64,000 nt of DNA from Mucilaginibacter rubeus (GCF_003286415.2 NZ_CP043450.1:5580001-5644000); one strand, 5' to 3'. Counted from the stretch's first letter, positions 16,589 through 25,875 are shown. The notes: generated by a model from the letters alone, not told the origin. Program-made: numbers and translations.

Positions 16589-16616
16589 AAGGCCCCGTTT
16601 GGTGCGGGGCCTTTTT
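16589..16616 (+). terminator. Intrinsic terminator of the NTF2-like gene
   Basis: Stem AAGGCCCCG (16589-16597) and CGGGGCCTT (16605-16613) with a 7-nt loop, followed by a T run. It ends at the stop codon of the convergent SGNH hydrolase gene. Confidence 0.9.
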
Positions 16617-17275
16617 TATTTTACCAGCGGATCAAGTACCTTTTGCCATTGATCGTAACCTTTGCTATTAAGATGCAGGTAATCATCATTAAACAAACTT
16701 GAATCGGGCCGGGTGGTGCCCGGTTTATAAATAGACGGAACCAGGTCTATGTAATAACTTTTTGGTTTGCCTTTCAGGTAATTTTTAACCAGCTCGTTTG
16801 CAGCATAAACAACATCATAATATTTAGCACGAACCGGGCTCGGCTTTATCGACATAAAATACACCTCGGCATTGGGCAGCTTTTGATGAATGAGTTCCCA
16901 AAGCTTGGTAAATGAAGCCGCTACATCCCGGGCTGATTTGCCCGCCGCTATATCATTTTCGCCGGCATAAATAAAAATTTTGCGCGGTTTGTACGGAAAC
17001 AGGATATAAGGTGTGTAATAATCAGCTATCTGCCACAATTCGCAGCCCCCCACTCCCCTTCTGATAATTGGCTTGCCGGCATATCGCTGCTCCAGATCTG
17101 TCCACTTGCGGATTGACGAGCTACCGATAAACAAAATACCATTTGGCTTGGGAAAGCTTACACTGTCCTGATGTTTAAAAGCCCTGATCTCGTTGTCAAA
17201 CGGGAAGCCCTGCTGGGCCGATACACCGGCGCTGAATACAAGGCCGATAAAGAATAAAAACAGTTTTATTTTCAT
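16616..17275 (-). CDS. Secreted SGNH/GDSL-family hydrolase
   Basis: A 219-residue protein with a signal peptide (MKIKLFLFFIGLVFSAGVSAQ). The SGNH blocks are visible: block I ILFIGSSSIRKW, block II around GGCELWQIAD, block III IYAGENDIAAG, and block V DDYLHLNSKGYDQW with the catalytic Asp/His. This is the type often annotated as a platelet-activating-factor acetylhydrolase-like lipase or G-D-S-L acylhydrolase. Its stop is at the intrinsic terminator of the convergent gene. It overlaps the cytidine deaminase gene by one base, so translation may be coupled. Confidence 0.87.
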   Translation of the reverse strand: MKIKLFLFFIGLVFSAGVSAQQGFPFDNEIRAFKHQDSVSFPKPNGILFIGSSSIRKWTDLEQRYAGKPIIRRGVGGCELWQIADYYTPYILFPYKPRKIFIYAGENDIAAGKSARDVAASFTKLWELIHQKLPNAEVYFMSIKPSPVRAKYYDVVYAANELVKNYLKGKPKSYYIDLVPSIYKPGTTRPDSSLFNDDYLHLNSKGYDQWQKVLDPLVK

Positions 17276-17766
17276 TACTGGGTAGCTATGCGTTCTTCAA
17301 AAAACAAAAACGGCAATTGGTTTTCAATGCCTTTGATAATCCATACCGGACCATCTTCGGCGTGCAATATAATTTTTATTGATTGATTTTGTTTCTTTTC
17401 GCATTCGGCTAATACCTGCAAACAAGAGCCGCATGAGGTAATTGGCTTTACAATAGGAAACTCGTCCGAATGAGCCGTTACCGCCATGGCCTCAATAGGG
17501 TCATCGGGATGATTGGCGCCCCAGTTAAACAATGCAACACGTTCGGCACATAAGCCCGATGGGTAGGCTACATTTTCCTGGTTGCTGCCATGTAAAATTT
17601 TACCGCTTTGTAAACGAAGCGCAGCCCCAACACGGAATTTTGAATATGGAGAGTGTGAGTTTTTTAATGCTTTCTGAGCTTCAAGGCATAGCTGCCTGTC
17701 AGCTTTATCAAGATCGGCCAGTGACTCATATTCATCAAAGGCTATTTTAATTTCGTGACTTATCAT
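17275..17766 (-). CDS. cdd: Cytidine deaminase
   Basis: A 163-residue zinc deaminase that converts cytidine or deoxycytidine to the uridine forms for pyrimidine salvage. The motifs are SPYSKFRVGAAL, the catalytic CAERVALF (zinc Cys and proton-shuttle Glu) and TSCGSCLQVLAEC (the two other zinc Cys residues). The family usually has PCG at the last site and this one has SCG. The length is that of Bacteroidota homodimeric or tetrameric types. It shares a base with the SGNH gene downstream. Confidence 0.93.
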   Translation of the reverse strand: MISHEIKIAFDEYESLADLDKADRQLCLEAQKALKNSHSPYSKFRVGAALRLQSGKILHGSNQENVAYPSGLCAERVALFNWGANHPDDPIEAMAVTAHSDEFPIVKPITSCGSCLQVLAECEKKQNQSIKIILHAEDGPVWIIKGIENQLPFLFFEERIATQ

Positions 17767-17859
17767 ACAATGTTCGCCCTTTAAAAAACAGGGGGAAACA
17801 AGATAAGGAAATTTTTTAACAAGAACCCTGATTTTTAGGATTATTTGATTTCTATGATA

Positions 17860-17922
17860 AAAAATTGCCTGATTAAAGCCTCCCGATGTTACTATATCCA
17901 GGGGAATCCTTTAATCAGGCAA
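17860..17922 (-). terminator. Terminator of parE
   Basis: A perfect 14-bp inverted repeat, TTGCCTGATTAAAG at 17865-17878 and its complement at 17909-17922, with a 30-nt loop. On the minus strand the stem is followed by a T run, just after the parE stop codon at 17934. Confidence 0.75.
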
Positions 17923-17933
17923 ATCATGGTTCT

Positions 17934-19832
17934 TTACACTGCTACCGGTAACTCTTCCTCAGCATCAGCTTCTTTAGCTATTGTTGGATTGATAGTTTCA
18001 TCATCCTTTTCAACCCGCAGGTTGTTTACAATGTGCATTTGGCGGGTTGGTGTGTTTTTACCCATAAAATATTCCAGGAGCGCCTTAACGTTGGCATCCC
18101 TTAAAATTACAGGATCAAGGCGCATGTCCTTACCGATAAACAAGCCAAATTCATCAGGTGAAATCTCACCCAAACCTTTAAATCGGGTGATCTCCGGTTT
18201 GTTACCCAATTTGGCTATGGCGTTGCGGCGTTCCTCGTCACTATAACAATAAATGGTCTCCTTTTTATTACGCACGCGGAATAATGGTGTTTGCAGAATA
18301 GAAACGTGACCGGCCTTCACCAGATCCGGGAAAAACTGCAGGAAGAAGGTCATCAGCAACAGGCGGATGTGCATACCGTCCACATCGGCATCGGTAGCTA
18401 TTACAATGTTGTTATAACGCAAAGCGTCAAGACCGTCCTCAATATTCAGGGCGTGTTGCAGCAGGTTAAATTCTTCGTTTTCGTAAACCACTTTTTTGGT
18501 TAGGCCAAAGCAGTTTAACGGTTTACCCTTTAAACTAAACACCGCTTGCGTCATCACATCGCGCGATTTGGTGATCGATCCACTGGCCGAGTCACCCTCG
18601 GTGATGAATAAGGTAGTATCCTGTTTGCGTTCGTGCGTATCATCAAAATGCAGTTTACAATCGCGCAGTTTGCGGTTGTGTAAGGATGCTTTTTTAGCGC
18701 GTTCGTTAGCCAGTTTCTTAATACCGGCAATATCCTTACGCTCACGCTCTGATTGCAGAATACGTTTCAGCAAGCCATCGGCAGCTTCTGTATTTTTATG
18801 CAGGTAATTATCAAGTTCCTTTTTAACAAAGTCGTTGATAAAACCACGTACCGAAGGGCCATCCGGACCAACGTTTTGTGAGCCCAGTTTGGTTTTGGTT
18901 TGCGACTCAAATACCGGCTCCTGTACTTTTATGGCAATAGCCGCAACAATTGAAGCCCTGATATCCGAAGCGTCAAACTCCTTTTTATAAAACTCACGCA
19001 CAGTCCTTACCACTGCTTCACGAAATGCCGCCTGGTGCGTACCGCCCTGGGTGGTGTTTTGGCCGTTCACGAACGAGTAATATTCCTCACCGTATTGCTG
19101 ACCGTGAGTCATAGCTATTTCAATATCCTCGCCTTTCAGGTGGATGATCGGATAGCGCAAGGTCTCGGCATCGGTATTACGGGTAAGCAAATCAAAAAGA
19201 CCGCGTTCCGAAAAATACTTTTGATTATTAAAGTTGATGGTCAGCCCCGCGTTCAGGAACACGTAGTTCCAGATCATGCTTTCAACAAACTCAGGGATAA
19301 AGCGGTAATGCCTGAAAATGGTATCATCAGGAACAAAGTTGATAGCGGTACCATTGCGTTGAGTGGTATCCTTTTCGCTTTCATCACGAATGAGCTCGCC
19401 TTTGGCAAATTCGGCCAGTTTAGTACGGCCATCGCGGTATGATTGTACGGTGAACGAGTTGGAAAGCGCATTAACCGCCTTGGTACCCACACCATTTAAA
19501 CCTACCGATTTCTGGAAGGCTTTGCTATCGTATTTACCACCTGTATTTATTTTAGATACGCAATCGATCACTTTACCTAAAGGGATACCGCGGCCATAAT
19601 CACGCACAGATACTTTATGATCGCTCATGTTAACCTCGATGGTGCGGCCCGATCCCATCACAAACTCATCTATCGAGTTATCGACAATCTCTTTAAGCAA
19701 TACGTATACACCATCGTCATAAGCAGAGCCATCGCCCAGTTTACCAATATACATACCGGGACGTAAACGGATGTGCTCCTTCCAATCGAGGGAGCGGATA
19801 CTATCTTCACTATAATTAACTGGTTCTGCCAT
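17934..19832 (-). CDS. parE: DNA topoisomerase IV subunit B
   Basis: A 632-residue type IIA topoisomerase ATPase subunit. Order: GHKL ATPase domain (RLRPGMYIG, KEIVDNSIDEF, VRDYGRGIPLG, GLNGVGTKAVNALS), transducer (YSFVNGQNTTQGGTHQAAF) and TOPRIM (ITEGDSASGS near 413, ATDADVDGMHIRLLL near 480), with the C-terminal FKGLGEI. The length and the absence of a large GyrB insertion fit ParE. The parC gene is 1.5 kb away on the other strand. The enzyme decatenates daughter chromosomes. A strong inverted repeat follows its stop. Confidence 0.93.
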   Translation of the reverse strand: MAEPVNYSEDSIRSLDWKEHIRLRPGMYIGKLGDGSAYDDGVYVLLKEIVDNSIDEFVMGSGRTIEVNMSDHKVSVRDYGRGIPLGKVIDCVSKINTGGKYDSKAFQKSVGLNGVGTKAVNALSNSFTVQSYRDGRTKLAEFAKGELIRDESEKDTTQRNGTAINFVPDDTIFRHYRFIPEFVESMIWNYVFLNAGLTINFNNQKYFSERGLFDLLTRNTDAETLRYPIIHLKGEDIEIAMTHGQQYGEEYYSFVNGQNTTQGGTHQAAFREAVVRTVREFYKKEFDASDIRASIVAAIAIKVQEPVFESQTKTKLGSQNVGPDGPSVRGFINDFVKKELDNYLHKNTEAADGLLKRILQSERERKDIAGIKKLANERAKKASLHNRKLRDCKLHFDDTHERKQDTTLFITEGDSASGSITKSRDVMTQAVFSLKGKPLNCFGLTKKVVYENEEFNLLQHALNIEDGLDALRYNNIVIATDADVDGMHIRLLLMTFFLQFFPDLVKAGHVSILQTPLFRVRNKKETIYCYSDEERRNAIAKLGNKPEITRFKGLGEISPDEFGLFIGKDMRLDPVILRDANVKALLEYFMGKNTPTRQMHIVNNLRVEKDDETINPTIAKEADAEEELPVAV

Positions 19833-19969
19833 GTATATAAAGTAGAGAATTTAAAACAGCGCAAAATACGCCTAACTGCAAAAATAAAACTTCCGGCTTA
19901 ATTAACGGGGAGCAGATATCAACTTATTAACATTGGGGATAGAATCCTTATAAAAAGCAGGGGCCGTGC

Positions 19970-20270
19970 GATTCCCCTCTTGAGAGGGATGGAGGGGCGT
20001 GTTATTGGCATCACGATCGAGACATAGAGACACACGCCAGCTATCACTCGTCTCGCCTGCCCCTTCTCAAGCCAACGTACATACACAATTTTATTACCTT
20101 CTAATTCCCCGTAGGGGATACCTGTTTGTAGCAAACATAACAGCAATAAGCCTTTGCCTCGTAGAGGCTACCCTCTCCCGCATAAGCCGTACCATCCGGG
20201 TAGCACCTACGGCGCACAAAAATTGCTTTCAAACTTTTCTACAAATAGGTAGCACCTAACGGTGCAAGTA
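19970..20270. repeat. Decayed repeat cluster in a gene-free gap
   Basis: The gap from 19833 to 20329 holds no supported gene. It contains a GGTAGCACCTA-CGGnGCA unit twice (20199-20216 and 20248-20266), a related inverted copy around a perfect TCCCC-GTA-GGGGA palindrome (20106-20118) followed by ACCTGTTTGTAG, and a degenerate inverted pair around 19972-20075 built from CCCCTCTTGAGAGGG. The pieces look like remnants of intergenic repeats that I recall from Bacteroidota genomes. Confidence 0.6.
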
Positions 20271-20329
20271 CCCCAATAAATATATCAGCTAATTTTAAGT
20301 GAAAATTTGCTCCCTGATTATCAGAAATC

Positions 20330-21031
20330 TTACGGCTTAAACTTTAAACAATTACTTGCCCTATCCACGTTTTTAAAAAACTCGGGGCCTTTATCGTTAG
20401 TAAAGCAAACGGCCATGATAGTGCCGGTATGGTTACGCTGCAGGGCTATCAGCAAGGCATATTTGTAATGTTTAGTAGCAGGCAGATCAAGCAGGTTTAA
20501 CAGGTATGATTTTCCCGCATCGGCCTTATAACGTCTTAAAACATTGGCCGGAATGGTACGGATTGGATTTTCACGCTCGCCTGTAAAAGCTGTGGCGTGG
20601 GCTTTACTCATATTAATATATATCGAATCGGGATTTTCGGTTTCCCTGTCGATATCATATTGGCCCTGCTCGTAGCTGGTATAGTTTTGCTTTTGGGATT
20701 TTACCTGAAACCAAACTTCAAAATCCTGCCCGGGTAACTGCAGGGCGTAGTCAAAAGAAAAATCCTCATCATTGGGGGCCGGAATTTCTTTAAATCCCTT
20801 TGGCTGCATGTAAATTACATTGGCCTGGGCAACAAGTTTGGTAAACTCTTTAAATTGATCGGTACCTAACGTAGATTTAGAGTAGCCCGGCTTAGCTTTC
20901 GCAGCGGTGTGTTTCTTGTTATTTTGGGCATATAGCGGCCGTGGATTTATCTGGGCAATACTTTTTATAAAGCACAGCAACGATAAAGCCATAAGTAATA
21001 AGGGCCGGGTTAGCTTCAAAATAGTTTTCAT
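20330..21031 (-). CDS. Secreted hypothetical protein
   Basis: A 233-residue protein with a signal peptide (MKTILKLTRPLLLMALSLLC to SIAQ). The mature part has a basic low-complexity start and then an alpha/beta domain with WFQVKSQKQNYTSYEQ and a C-terminal block ALLIALQRNHTGTIMAVCFT. I do not recognise a family. It lies alone between parE and parC on the parE strand, with a repeat-filled gap on one side and an A/T-rich gap on the other. Confidence 0.7.
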   Translation of the reverse strand: MKTILKLTRPLLLMALSLLCFIKSIAQINPRPLYAQNNKKHTAAKAKPGYSKSTLGTDQFKEFTKLVAQANVIYMQPKGFKEIPAPNDEDFSFDYALQLPGQDFEVWFQVKSQKQNYTSYEQGQYDIDRETENPDSIYINMSKAHATAFTGERENPIRTIPANVLRRYKADAGKSYLLNLLDLPATKHYKYALLIALQRNHTGTIMAVCFTNDKGPEFFKNVDRASNCLKFKP

Positions 21032-21334
21032 TTTAGGGGGTATGCAAGAAAAAATCCTTGCTTAACACCATAGGTAAATATATAAACAATTAATTAATCA
21101 AAATTCGCGTACCATTAATTAATTGTACGGTGCTTTAACGGAGAGATCAATTATTTAATTGTTATACCAATGATTTTTACGCTATCAATTTACAATTGTT
21201 ACCTGTTAAAACCAACACAAACGTAACAATTTTGATGCAATTACAAATTGTCTGTTCATTAAAATATAGTTTACCTCATCTCCACATCAACACATAATCC
21301 TTATCTTTACCAATCCAAAAGTTTTTATTGAATA
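21032..21334. other. A/T-rich gap upstream of parC
   Basis: No gene seen. It holds an inverted repeat AATTGTTAC (21194-21202) and GTAACAATT (21223-21231), several short ATTAATTA stretches, and a TATCTTTA element near 21303-21310 that is one base from the TAnnTTTG consensus and could be the parC promoter. Confidence 0.5.
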
Positions 21335-24079
21335 ATGAGTGACGATCTGCATCAAAACGATACACCAACCCCTAATGAAGAAAAACTACATACTGTTACC
21401 TCACTCGATGGGTTATATGAAAACTGGTTTCTTGATTATGCATCATATGTAATTCTTGACCGGGCCGTTCCGCATATTAATGATGGCTTAAAGCCGGTAC
21501 AACGCCGTATCCTGCATTCATTAAAGGAGATGGACGACGGGCGATATAACAAAGCCGCCAACGTTATTGGTAATACCATGAAATATCACCCGCATGGTGA
21601 TGCTTCTATCGGCGATGCCATGGTTCAGATTGGCCAAAAAAACCTACTGATTGATTGCCAGGGTAACTGGGGCGACCCGGTAACCGGCGACTCGGCTGCT
21701 GCCCCGCGTTATATTGAGGCCCGCTTGTCGAAGTTTGCACTTGATGTTGTTTTCAATCCGGATACAACAGTTTGGCAGGCCAGTTATGACGGTCGTAATA
21801 AAGAACCTATCACCCTGCCGGTAAAGTTCCCGCTGCTGCTTGCGCAAGGTGCCGAGGGTATCGCGGTAGGTTTGGCCACCAAAATTTTACCACATAACTT
21901 TATCGAGCTAATCGAAGCTTCTATAGCTGTATTAAAAGGAGAACGCCCGAACCTGATGCCGGATTTCCCGACTGGAGGTATGGCCGATGCTTCGTTATAT
22001 AATGAAGGACAACGTGGCGGCAAAGTGCGCGTAAGGGCTAAAATTATTGAGCGCGATAAAAAAACGCTGGCCATTACCGAAATACCTTTTACCACCACTA
22101 CCGGTGGCTTGATAGATAGCGTGATCTCGGCTAATGACAAGGGCAAGATCAAGATTAAAAAGATCGAGGATAATACCGCGAAAGATGTAGAGATCATCAT
22201 CCACCTTGCTCCCGGCATATCGCCCGATGTAACTATCGACGCGCTTTATGCTTTTACTGATTGCGAGGTATCCATATCGCCAAACACCTGCGTGATACAG
22301 GATGATAAGCCGCGCTTCATGAGCGTGAATGATATGCTCACCGAAAGCACATTCTTCACCAAGGATTTGCTTAAGCAGGAATTAGAGATCAGGTTAAAAG
22401 ATTTGATGGAGAAGATCTTCTTCAGTTCCTTACTCAAGATCTTTATCCAGGAGGGGATGTATAAAAATCCCGAATACGAAAACTCTGGCAATTTTGAGGT
22501 AGTGCTTGAAGTGTTGAACCGCTTGTTTGAGCCTTTCTTCCCCCAGTTTTATCGTACCATACAGCCCGAAGATTATAAAAAGCTGATAGATAAACCTATG
22601 AGCAGCATCACCCGCTTTGACGTTAAGAAAGCGGATGAACAGATGAAGGCGCTCGAAAATGAGATAAAACAGGTTAAACACGACCTGAAACATCTTACCG
22701 AATACACCATTGCCTGGTTCCAGAAACTAAAGGATAAATACGGCAAAGACCGTGAACGTAAAACCGAGCTGCGCACCTTTGATAAAGTGGAAGCTGCCCA
22801 GGTAGCCTTGGCTAACATCAAGCTGTACGTTAACAGGGCCGACGGCTTTATCGGCTCAGGCCTGAAAAAAGACGAGTCGGTTGAGTATGTTGGCGATTGC
22901 TCCGACATTGACGAGATCATTGTTTTCAGGGGTGATGGGCGTTGCATCATCACTAAGGTACAGGACAAGGTTTTTGTGGGTAAAGACATTATCCACGTTG
23001 CCGTGTTTAAAAAGAACGATGAGCGCACCGTTTACAACATGATATATAAGGATGGCGAAAGCGGCATCAGCTATATCAAACGCTTCTCGGTAGTGGGCGT
23101 AACCCGCGATAAAGAATACGACCTGACCAAGGGTACCAAAGGCTCAAAAGTATTGTACTTTACTGCCAATCCTAACGGCGAAGCCGAGGTGGTGAACGTA
23201 CAGCTTAAACCTCATTCCAAACTCAAGAAACTGCAGTTTGACGAGGACTTTGCTTCAATAGCTATCAAAGGCCGCGGTTCGATGGGTAATATCATTACCA
23301 AATACCCGGTCAAAAAAATCATACTGAAAAGCAAAGGTGTTTCAACCCTGGCCGGTCGCAAGATCTGGTATGATGAAATTTTAAAACGCTTAAATGCCGA
23401 TAGCCGCGGTAAATACCTGGGCGAATTTGATGGCGACGACCGCATCCTTACCGTGCTTAGCAACGGCGTTTATGAGCTAAGCAGCTTCGATTTAAATAAT
23501 CACTTTGATGATAAGATGATCCTTATCGAAAAGTATGATCCGCAGGCCGTATTTTCGATAGTGCACATCGAAGGTAAATCTAAAAACTACCTTGTTAAGC
23601 GTTTCGCATTTGAAAACATAGCGGTAGGCAAACAGGTAAGCCTGATCAGCGAAGAAGCCGGATCAAAAATGGTATTGCTTGGTCATACCGCGCCGGTAAT
23701 CAGCATGACACATCTGAAAGGCAAGGATCAAACATCTGAAACCCTTGAACTGAATTTGGCAGATGTCATTGATGTAAAAGGTATGAAAGCCATGGGCAAC
23801 CGTCTTTCACAGCACCCGGTAAAATCTGTTGAGCTAATCAGCGATGGCATTAACCAGGAAACTGAGGCCGCTGAAGCAGAAACTGAAATTATCGAAGAAG
23901 ATGCAGCTACATCAGCAGAGGTAAATGAAGATCAGCCTGCGGTTGCTCAGCATGATGAACCGGCAGAACCAGCCGATCAATCAGAAGAGACACCCAAGCC
24001 ACCCAAAAAGATCGATTTTGAGATCACCAACCCCGACGACATCGATATGGATGACCAGGGACAATTAGGGCTATTTTAA
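21335..24079 (+). CDS. parC: DNA topoisomerase IV subunit A
   Basis: A 914-residue type IIA topoisomerase DNA-cleavage subunit. The N-terminal winged-helix domain has VPHINDGLKPVQRRILHS and KYHPHGDASIGDAM; the catalytic tyrosine is Tyr126 in AAPRYIEARL. The tower/coiled-coil region is about 420-490, and a C-terminal six-bladed beta-pinwheel follows (GRCIITKVQDKVFVGKD, FTANPNGEAEVVN). The last about 90 residues are acidic, ending DQGQLGLF. A GyrA-box (QRRGGKG) is not seen, consistent with ParC rather than GyrA. An intrinsic terminator follows the stop. Confidence 0.93.
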   Translation: MSDDLHQNDTPTPNEEKLHTVTSLDGLYENWFLDYASYVILDRAVPHINDGLKPVQRRILHSLKEMDDGRYNKAANVIGNTMKYHPHGDASIGDAMVQIGQKNLLIDCQGNWGDPVTGDSAAAPRYIEARLSKFALDVVFNPDTTVWQASYDGRNKEPITLPVKFPLLLAQGAEGIAVGLATKILPHNFIELIEASIAVLKGERPNLMPDFPTGGMADASLYNEGQRGGKVRVRAKIIERDKKTLAITEIPFTTTTGGLIDSVISANDKGKIKIKKIEDNTAKDVEIIIHLAPGISPDVTIDALYAFTDCEVSISPNTCVIQDDKPRFMSVNDMLTESTFFTKDLLKQELEIRLKDLMEKIFFSSLLKIFIQEGMYKNPEYENSGNFEVVLEVLNRLFEPFFPQFYRTIQPEDYKKLIDKPMSSITRFDVKKADEQMKALENEIKQVKHDLKHLTEYTIAWFQKLKDKYGKDRERKTELRTFDKVEAAQVALANIKLYVNRADGFIGSGLKKDESVEYVGDCSDIDEIIVFRGDGRCIITKVQDKVFVGKDIIHVAVFKKNDERTVYNMIYKDGESGISYIKRFSVVGVTRDKEYDLTKGTKGSKVLYFTANPNGEAEVVNVQLKPHSKLKKLQFDEDFASIAIKGRGSMGNIITKYPVKKIILKSKGVSTLAGRKIWYDEILKRLNADSRGKYLGEFDGDDRILTVLSNGVYELSSFDLNNHFDDKMILIEKYDPQAVFSIVHIEGKSKNYLVKRFAFENIAVGKQVSLISEEAGSKMVLLGHTAPVISMTHLKGKDQTSETLELNLADVIDVKGMKAMGNRLSQHPVKSVELISDGINQETEAAEAETEIIEEDAATSAEVNEDQPAVAQHDEPAEPADQSEETPKPPKKIDFEITNPDDIDMDDQGQLGLF

Positions 24080-24085
24080 TATCAG

Positions 24086-24116
24086 GCCACCGGTAATAAA
24101 ACCCGGTGGCTTTTTT
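24086..24116 (+). terminator. Intrinsic terminator of parC
   Basis: Stem GCCACCGG (24086-24093) and CCGGTGGC (24103-24110) with a 9-nt loop, then six T. Confidence 0.92.
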
Positions 24117-24194
24117 ATTTAATACTATAGCTAAAACCGCTTACGCGATACTCAAACTATTAGCAAAAAAATGGTTCACGAGCTATAAACACCC

Positions 24195-24224
24195 TTGTTA
24201 GCAGCTGTATTTTCGTTATTTTTG
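24195..24224 (+). promoter_or_regulatory. Bacteroidota promoter of the TPR membrane gene
   Basis: TTG at 24195-24197, a 19-nt spacer and TATTTTTG at 24217-24224, matching TTG-N17-23-TAnnTTTG. The start codon is 31 nt further on. Confidence 0.6.
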
Positions 24225-24255
24225 GATATTACTAAATCCTATATCATAAACAGGC

Positions 24256-25017
24256 ATGTACTTTGGCGGTGGCAATTACTATTATCTTATACTGGCATTA
24301 GAGGCATTTTGTATCATACATAGCCTCAGGCGTGGTACTCAACAAAAATGGCTTTGGATCCTTATCATAATACCTGTTTTTGGTAGCCTGTATTACATCT
24401 ACAGCGAAATACTCTCCAACCGTGGTATTCGTGCACCTAAAATCAATGTTGAAGCGGTTATAAATCCGGGGGCCAAAATAAAACGCCTTGAAGACGAGGT
24501 GCGGTTTACAGATACTTTTGCCAACCGTGTAAAATTGGCAGATGCCTACCTGGAAGCAGGTCTTACGGATAAGGCCCTCGAAATTTACAAGAATAGCCTT
24601 ACCGGCGCCTTTGCCGAAAACGAGCACGTAATGGCACAACTCATTGTAGCTTACTTTGAAAAGGGCTTGTATAATGAGGTGATCCCGATTGCTCAGAAAC
24701 TTTATAAGTTACCGCAATTTGCGCGTTCAAAAGCGCATATCCTGTATGCCAAATCGCTCGAGTTCACTTACCAGGAAAATCTGGCAGAAAACGAGTTTAA
24801 GCTGATGAAGGGCCGCTACTCCTATTTTGAACCCCGCTATGAATACGGCATGTTCTTGACCCGAGCAGGCCGGGATGACGACGCATGGCAAATTTTCACC
24901 GATATGCTCAATGAGCAATCGCAATTAAGCCCTGTTGAGCGCAAAAGCAATAAGATATGGTTTGCCAAGGCTAAAGATGAATTAAAAAAGTTATCGGCGG
25001 CGAAGAAGACGGCGTAA
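24256..25017 (+). CDS. Membrane-anchored TPR protein
   Basis: A 253-residue protein with two N-terminal membrane segments (about 8-22 and 31-50, WLWILIIIPVFGSLYYIYSE) similar to the short PLD-nuclease N-terminal anchor, then TPR-like helices (VRFTDTFANRVKLADAYLEA, DKALEIYKNSLTGAFAEN, QIFTDMLNEQSQL). It is probably an inner-membrane scaffold with a cytoplasmic TPR domain. The partner is unknown. It follows parC after a terminator and its own promoter. Confidence 0.8.
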   Translation: MYFGGGNYYYLILALEAFCIIHSLRRGTQQKWLWILIIIPVFGSLYYIYSEILSNRGIRAPKINVEAVINPGAKIKRLEDEVRFTDTFANRVKLADAYLEAGLTDKALEIYKNSLTGAFAENEHVMAQLIVAYFEKGLYNEVIPIAQKLYKLPQFARSKAHILYAKSLEFTYQENLAENEFKLMKGRYSYFEPRYEYGMFLTRAGRDDDAWQIFTDMLNEQSQLSPVERKSNKIWFAKAKDELKKLSAAKKTA

Positions 25018-25064
25018 GGTTTCCTTATCATTTAACACAAGCGAGTGCCATTTAGGCATTCATT

Positions 25065-25092
25065 TTTGTTTAATTAATAAATCGTATTTTTG
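25065..25092 (+). promoter_or_regulatory. Promoter of the polyvalent-type kinase gene
   Basis: TTTG at 25065-25068, a 16-nt spacer and TATTTTTG at 25085-25092. The start codon at 25107 is 14 nt downstream. A five-codon ORF (start 25103) overlaps that start codon. Confidence 0.6.
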
Positions 25093-25106
25093 AATATTCA
25101 TTATGA

Positions 25107-25748
25107 ATGAAAAACGCTAAAGATGAATTACAACATATCATTCTCGGAGATGAATCGGTTAGCCGAACAAGTAAACTCAAAAAAACCCAAAGTTTCCTTA
25201 GAGCAAATGCGGAATCAAGCTTCAAATTTGAAAAACAACAGCAGCTCAAAAGTAAAGAAGCAACAGCAATAATAGCCTTTGCAGAAAAAGAAAATCTATT
25301 TTATAAGCCGGAGATTCAAGATATCGATTTCATAAGCGAAGGCGCTGAACAAAAGGTATATCACTTTGACGATTCGCATGTAATAAAAACCAATGCAGGC
25401 ATCTTCTATGAAACATGGCTGGACTATTTCAATAGCCTGCTTATCCACAATTATTTCTTTCCTGCCACAGCATATACTTTTCTTGGATTTAAAGAAATTA
25501 ATGGCATACTAAACTCAGTTGTTATGCAGGAGTTTATTTTAACCTCAGAAACAACAGATCTTAAAACTGTAAAAGGCTTTCTGAGCTACAATGGTTTTCT
25601 AAACAAACGTAATAACGATTACTACAATGATGAACTGGGATTAATTTTCGAGGATTTGCATGATGAAAACGTGCTTTCTGATAATGGCATTCTGTTTTTT
25701 ATTGATACCGTGTTTTATATAACCCCTAACTTCTACCGTCATCCTTAA
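25107..25748 (+). CDS. Polyvalent-protein-type kinase-fold protein
   Basis: A 213-residue protein. From about residue 75 the pattern reads FISEGAEQKVYHFDDSHVIK, then LLIHNYFFPATAYTFLGFKE, VVMQEFIL and LIFEDLHDENVLSDNGILFF followed by ID. This is the layout of the kinase domain found in phage and conjugative-element polyvalent proteins (Kinase-PolyVal): a G-rich loop with EGAEQ, a VIKT lysine, an HDEN-type catalytic loop and a metal-binding D. It carries a Lys-rich helical N-terminus and no other polyvalent domain. It has more A/T than its neighbours, which fits transfer. It is a lone gene with its own promoter. Kinase activity is not proven. Confidence 0.75.
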   Translation: MKNAKDELQHIILGDESVSRTSKLKKTQSFLRANAESSFKFEKQQQLKSKEATAIIAFAEKENLFYKPEIQDIDFISEGAEQKVYHFDDSHVIKTNAGIFYETWLDYFNSLLIHNYFFPATAYTFLGFKEINGILNSVVMQEFILTSETTDLKTVKGFLSYNGFLNKRNNDYYNDELGLIFEDLHDENVLSDNGILFFIDTVFYITPNFYRHP

Positions 25749-25838
25749 GTCATACTGACATCCTGACACCATCGGGTTAAAAAATTGTTAAGCCACAAAA
25801 CACAAGTAACCTTTTGCTGACATTAAAACAGTTTAGCC

Positions 25839-25875
25839 TGTCAATACTTGACATAATGCTTGCTTGGCATAATTG
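25839..25875 (+). promoter_or_regulatory. groE promoter and candidate operator
   Basis: An inverted repeat TGTCAA-TAC-TTGACA (25839-25853) overlaps a TTGACA (25848) -N16- TAATTG (25870) promoter. A 10-nt direct repeat, TTGACATAAT (25848) and TTGGCATAAT (25864), lies inside it. No CIRCE element (TTAGCACTC-N9-GAGTGCTAA) is present. Confidence 0.5.

Noticed and set aside
21194..21231. Operator for parC from the AATTGTTAC/GTAACAATT repeat
   Set aside because: The arms are short, 20 nt apart and in very A/T-rich sequence, so chance is likely; it is recorded only as part of the gap description.
25839..25875. CIRCE element of the HrcA regulon before groS
   Set aside because: The TTAGCACTC-N9-GAGTGCTAA sequence is not present.
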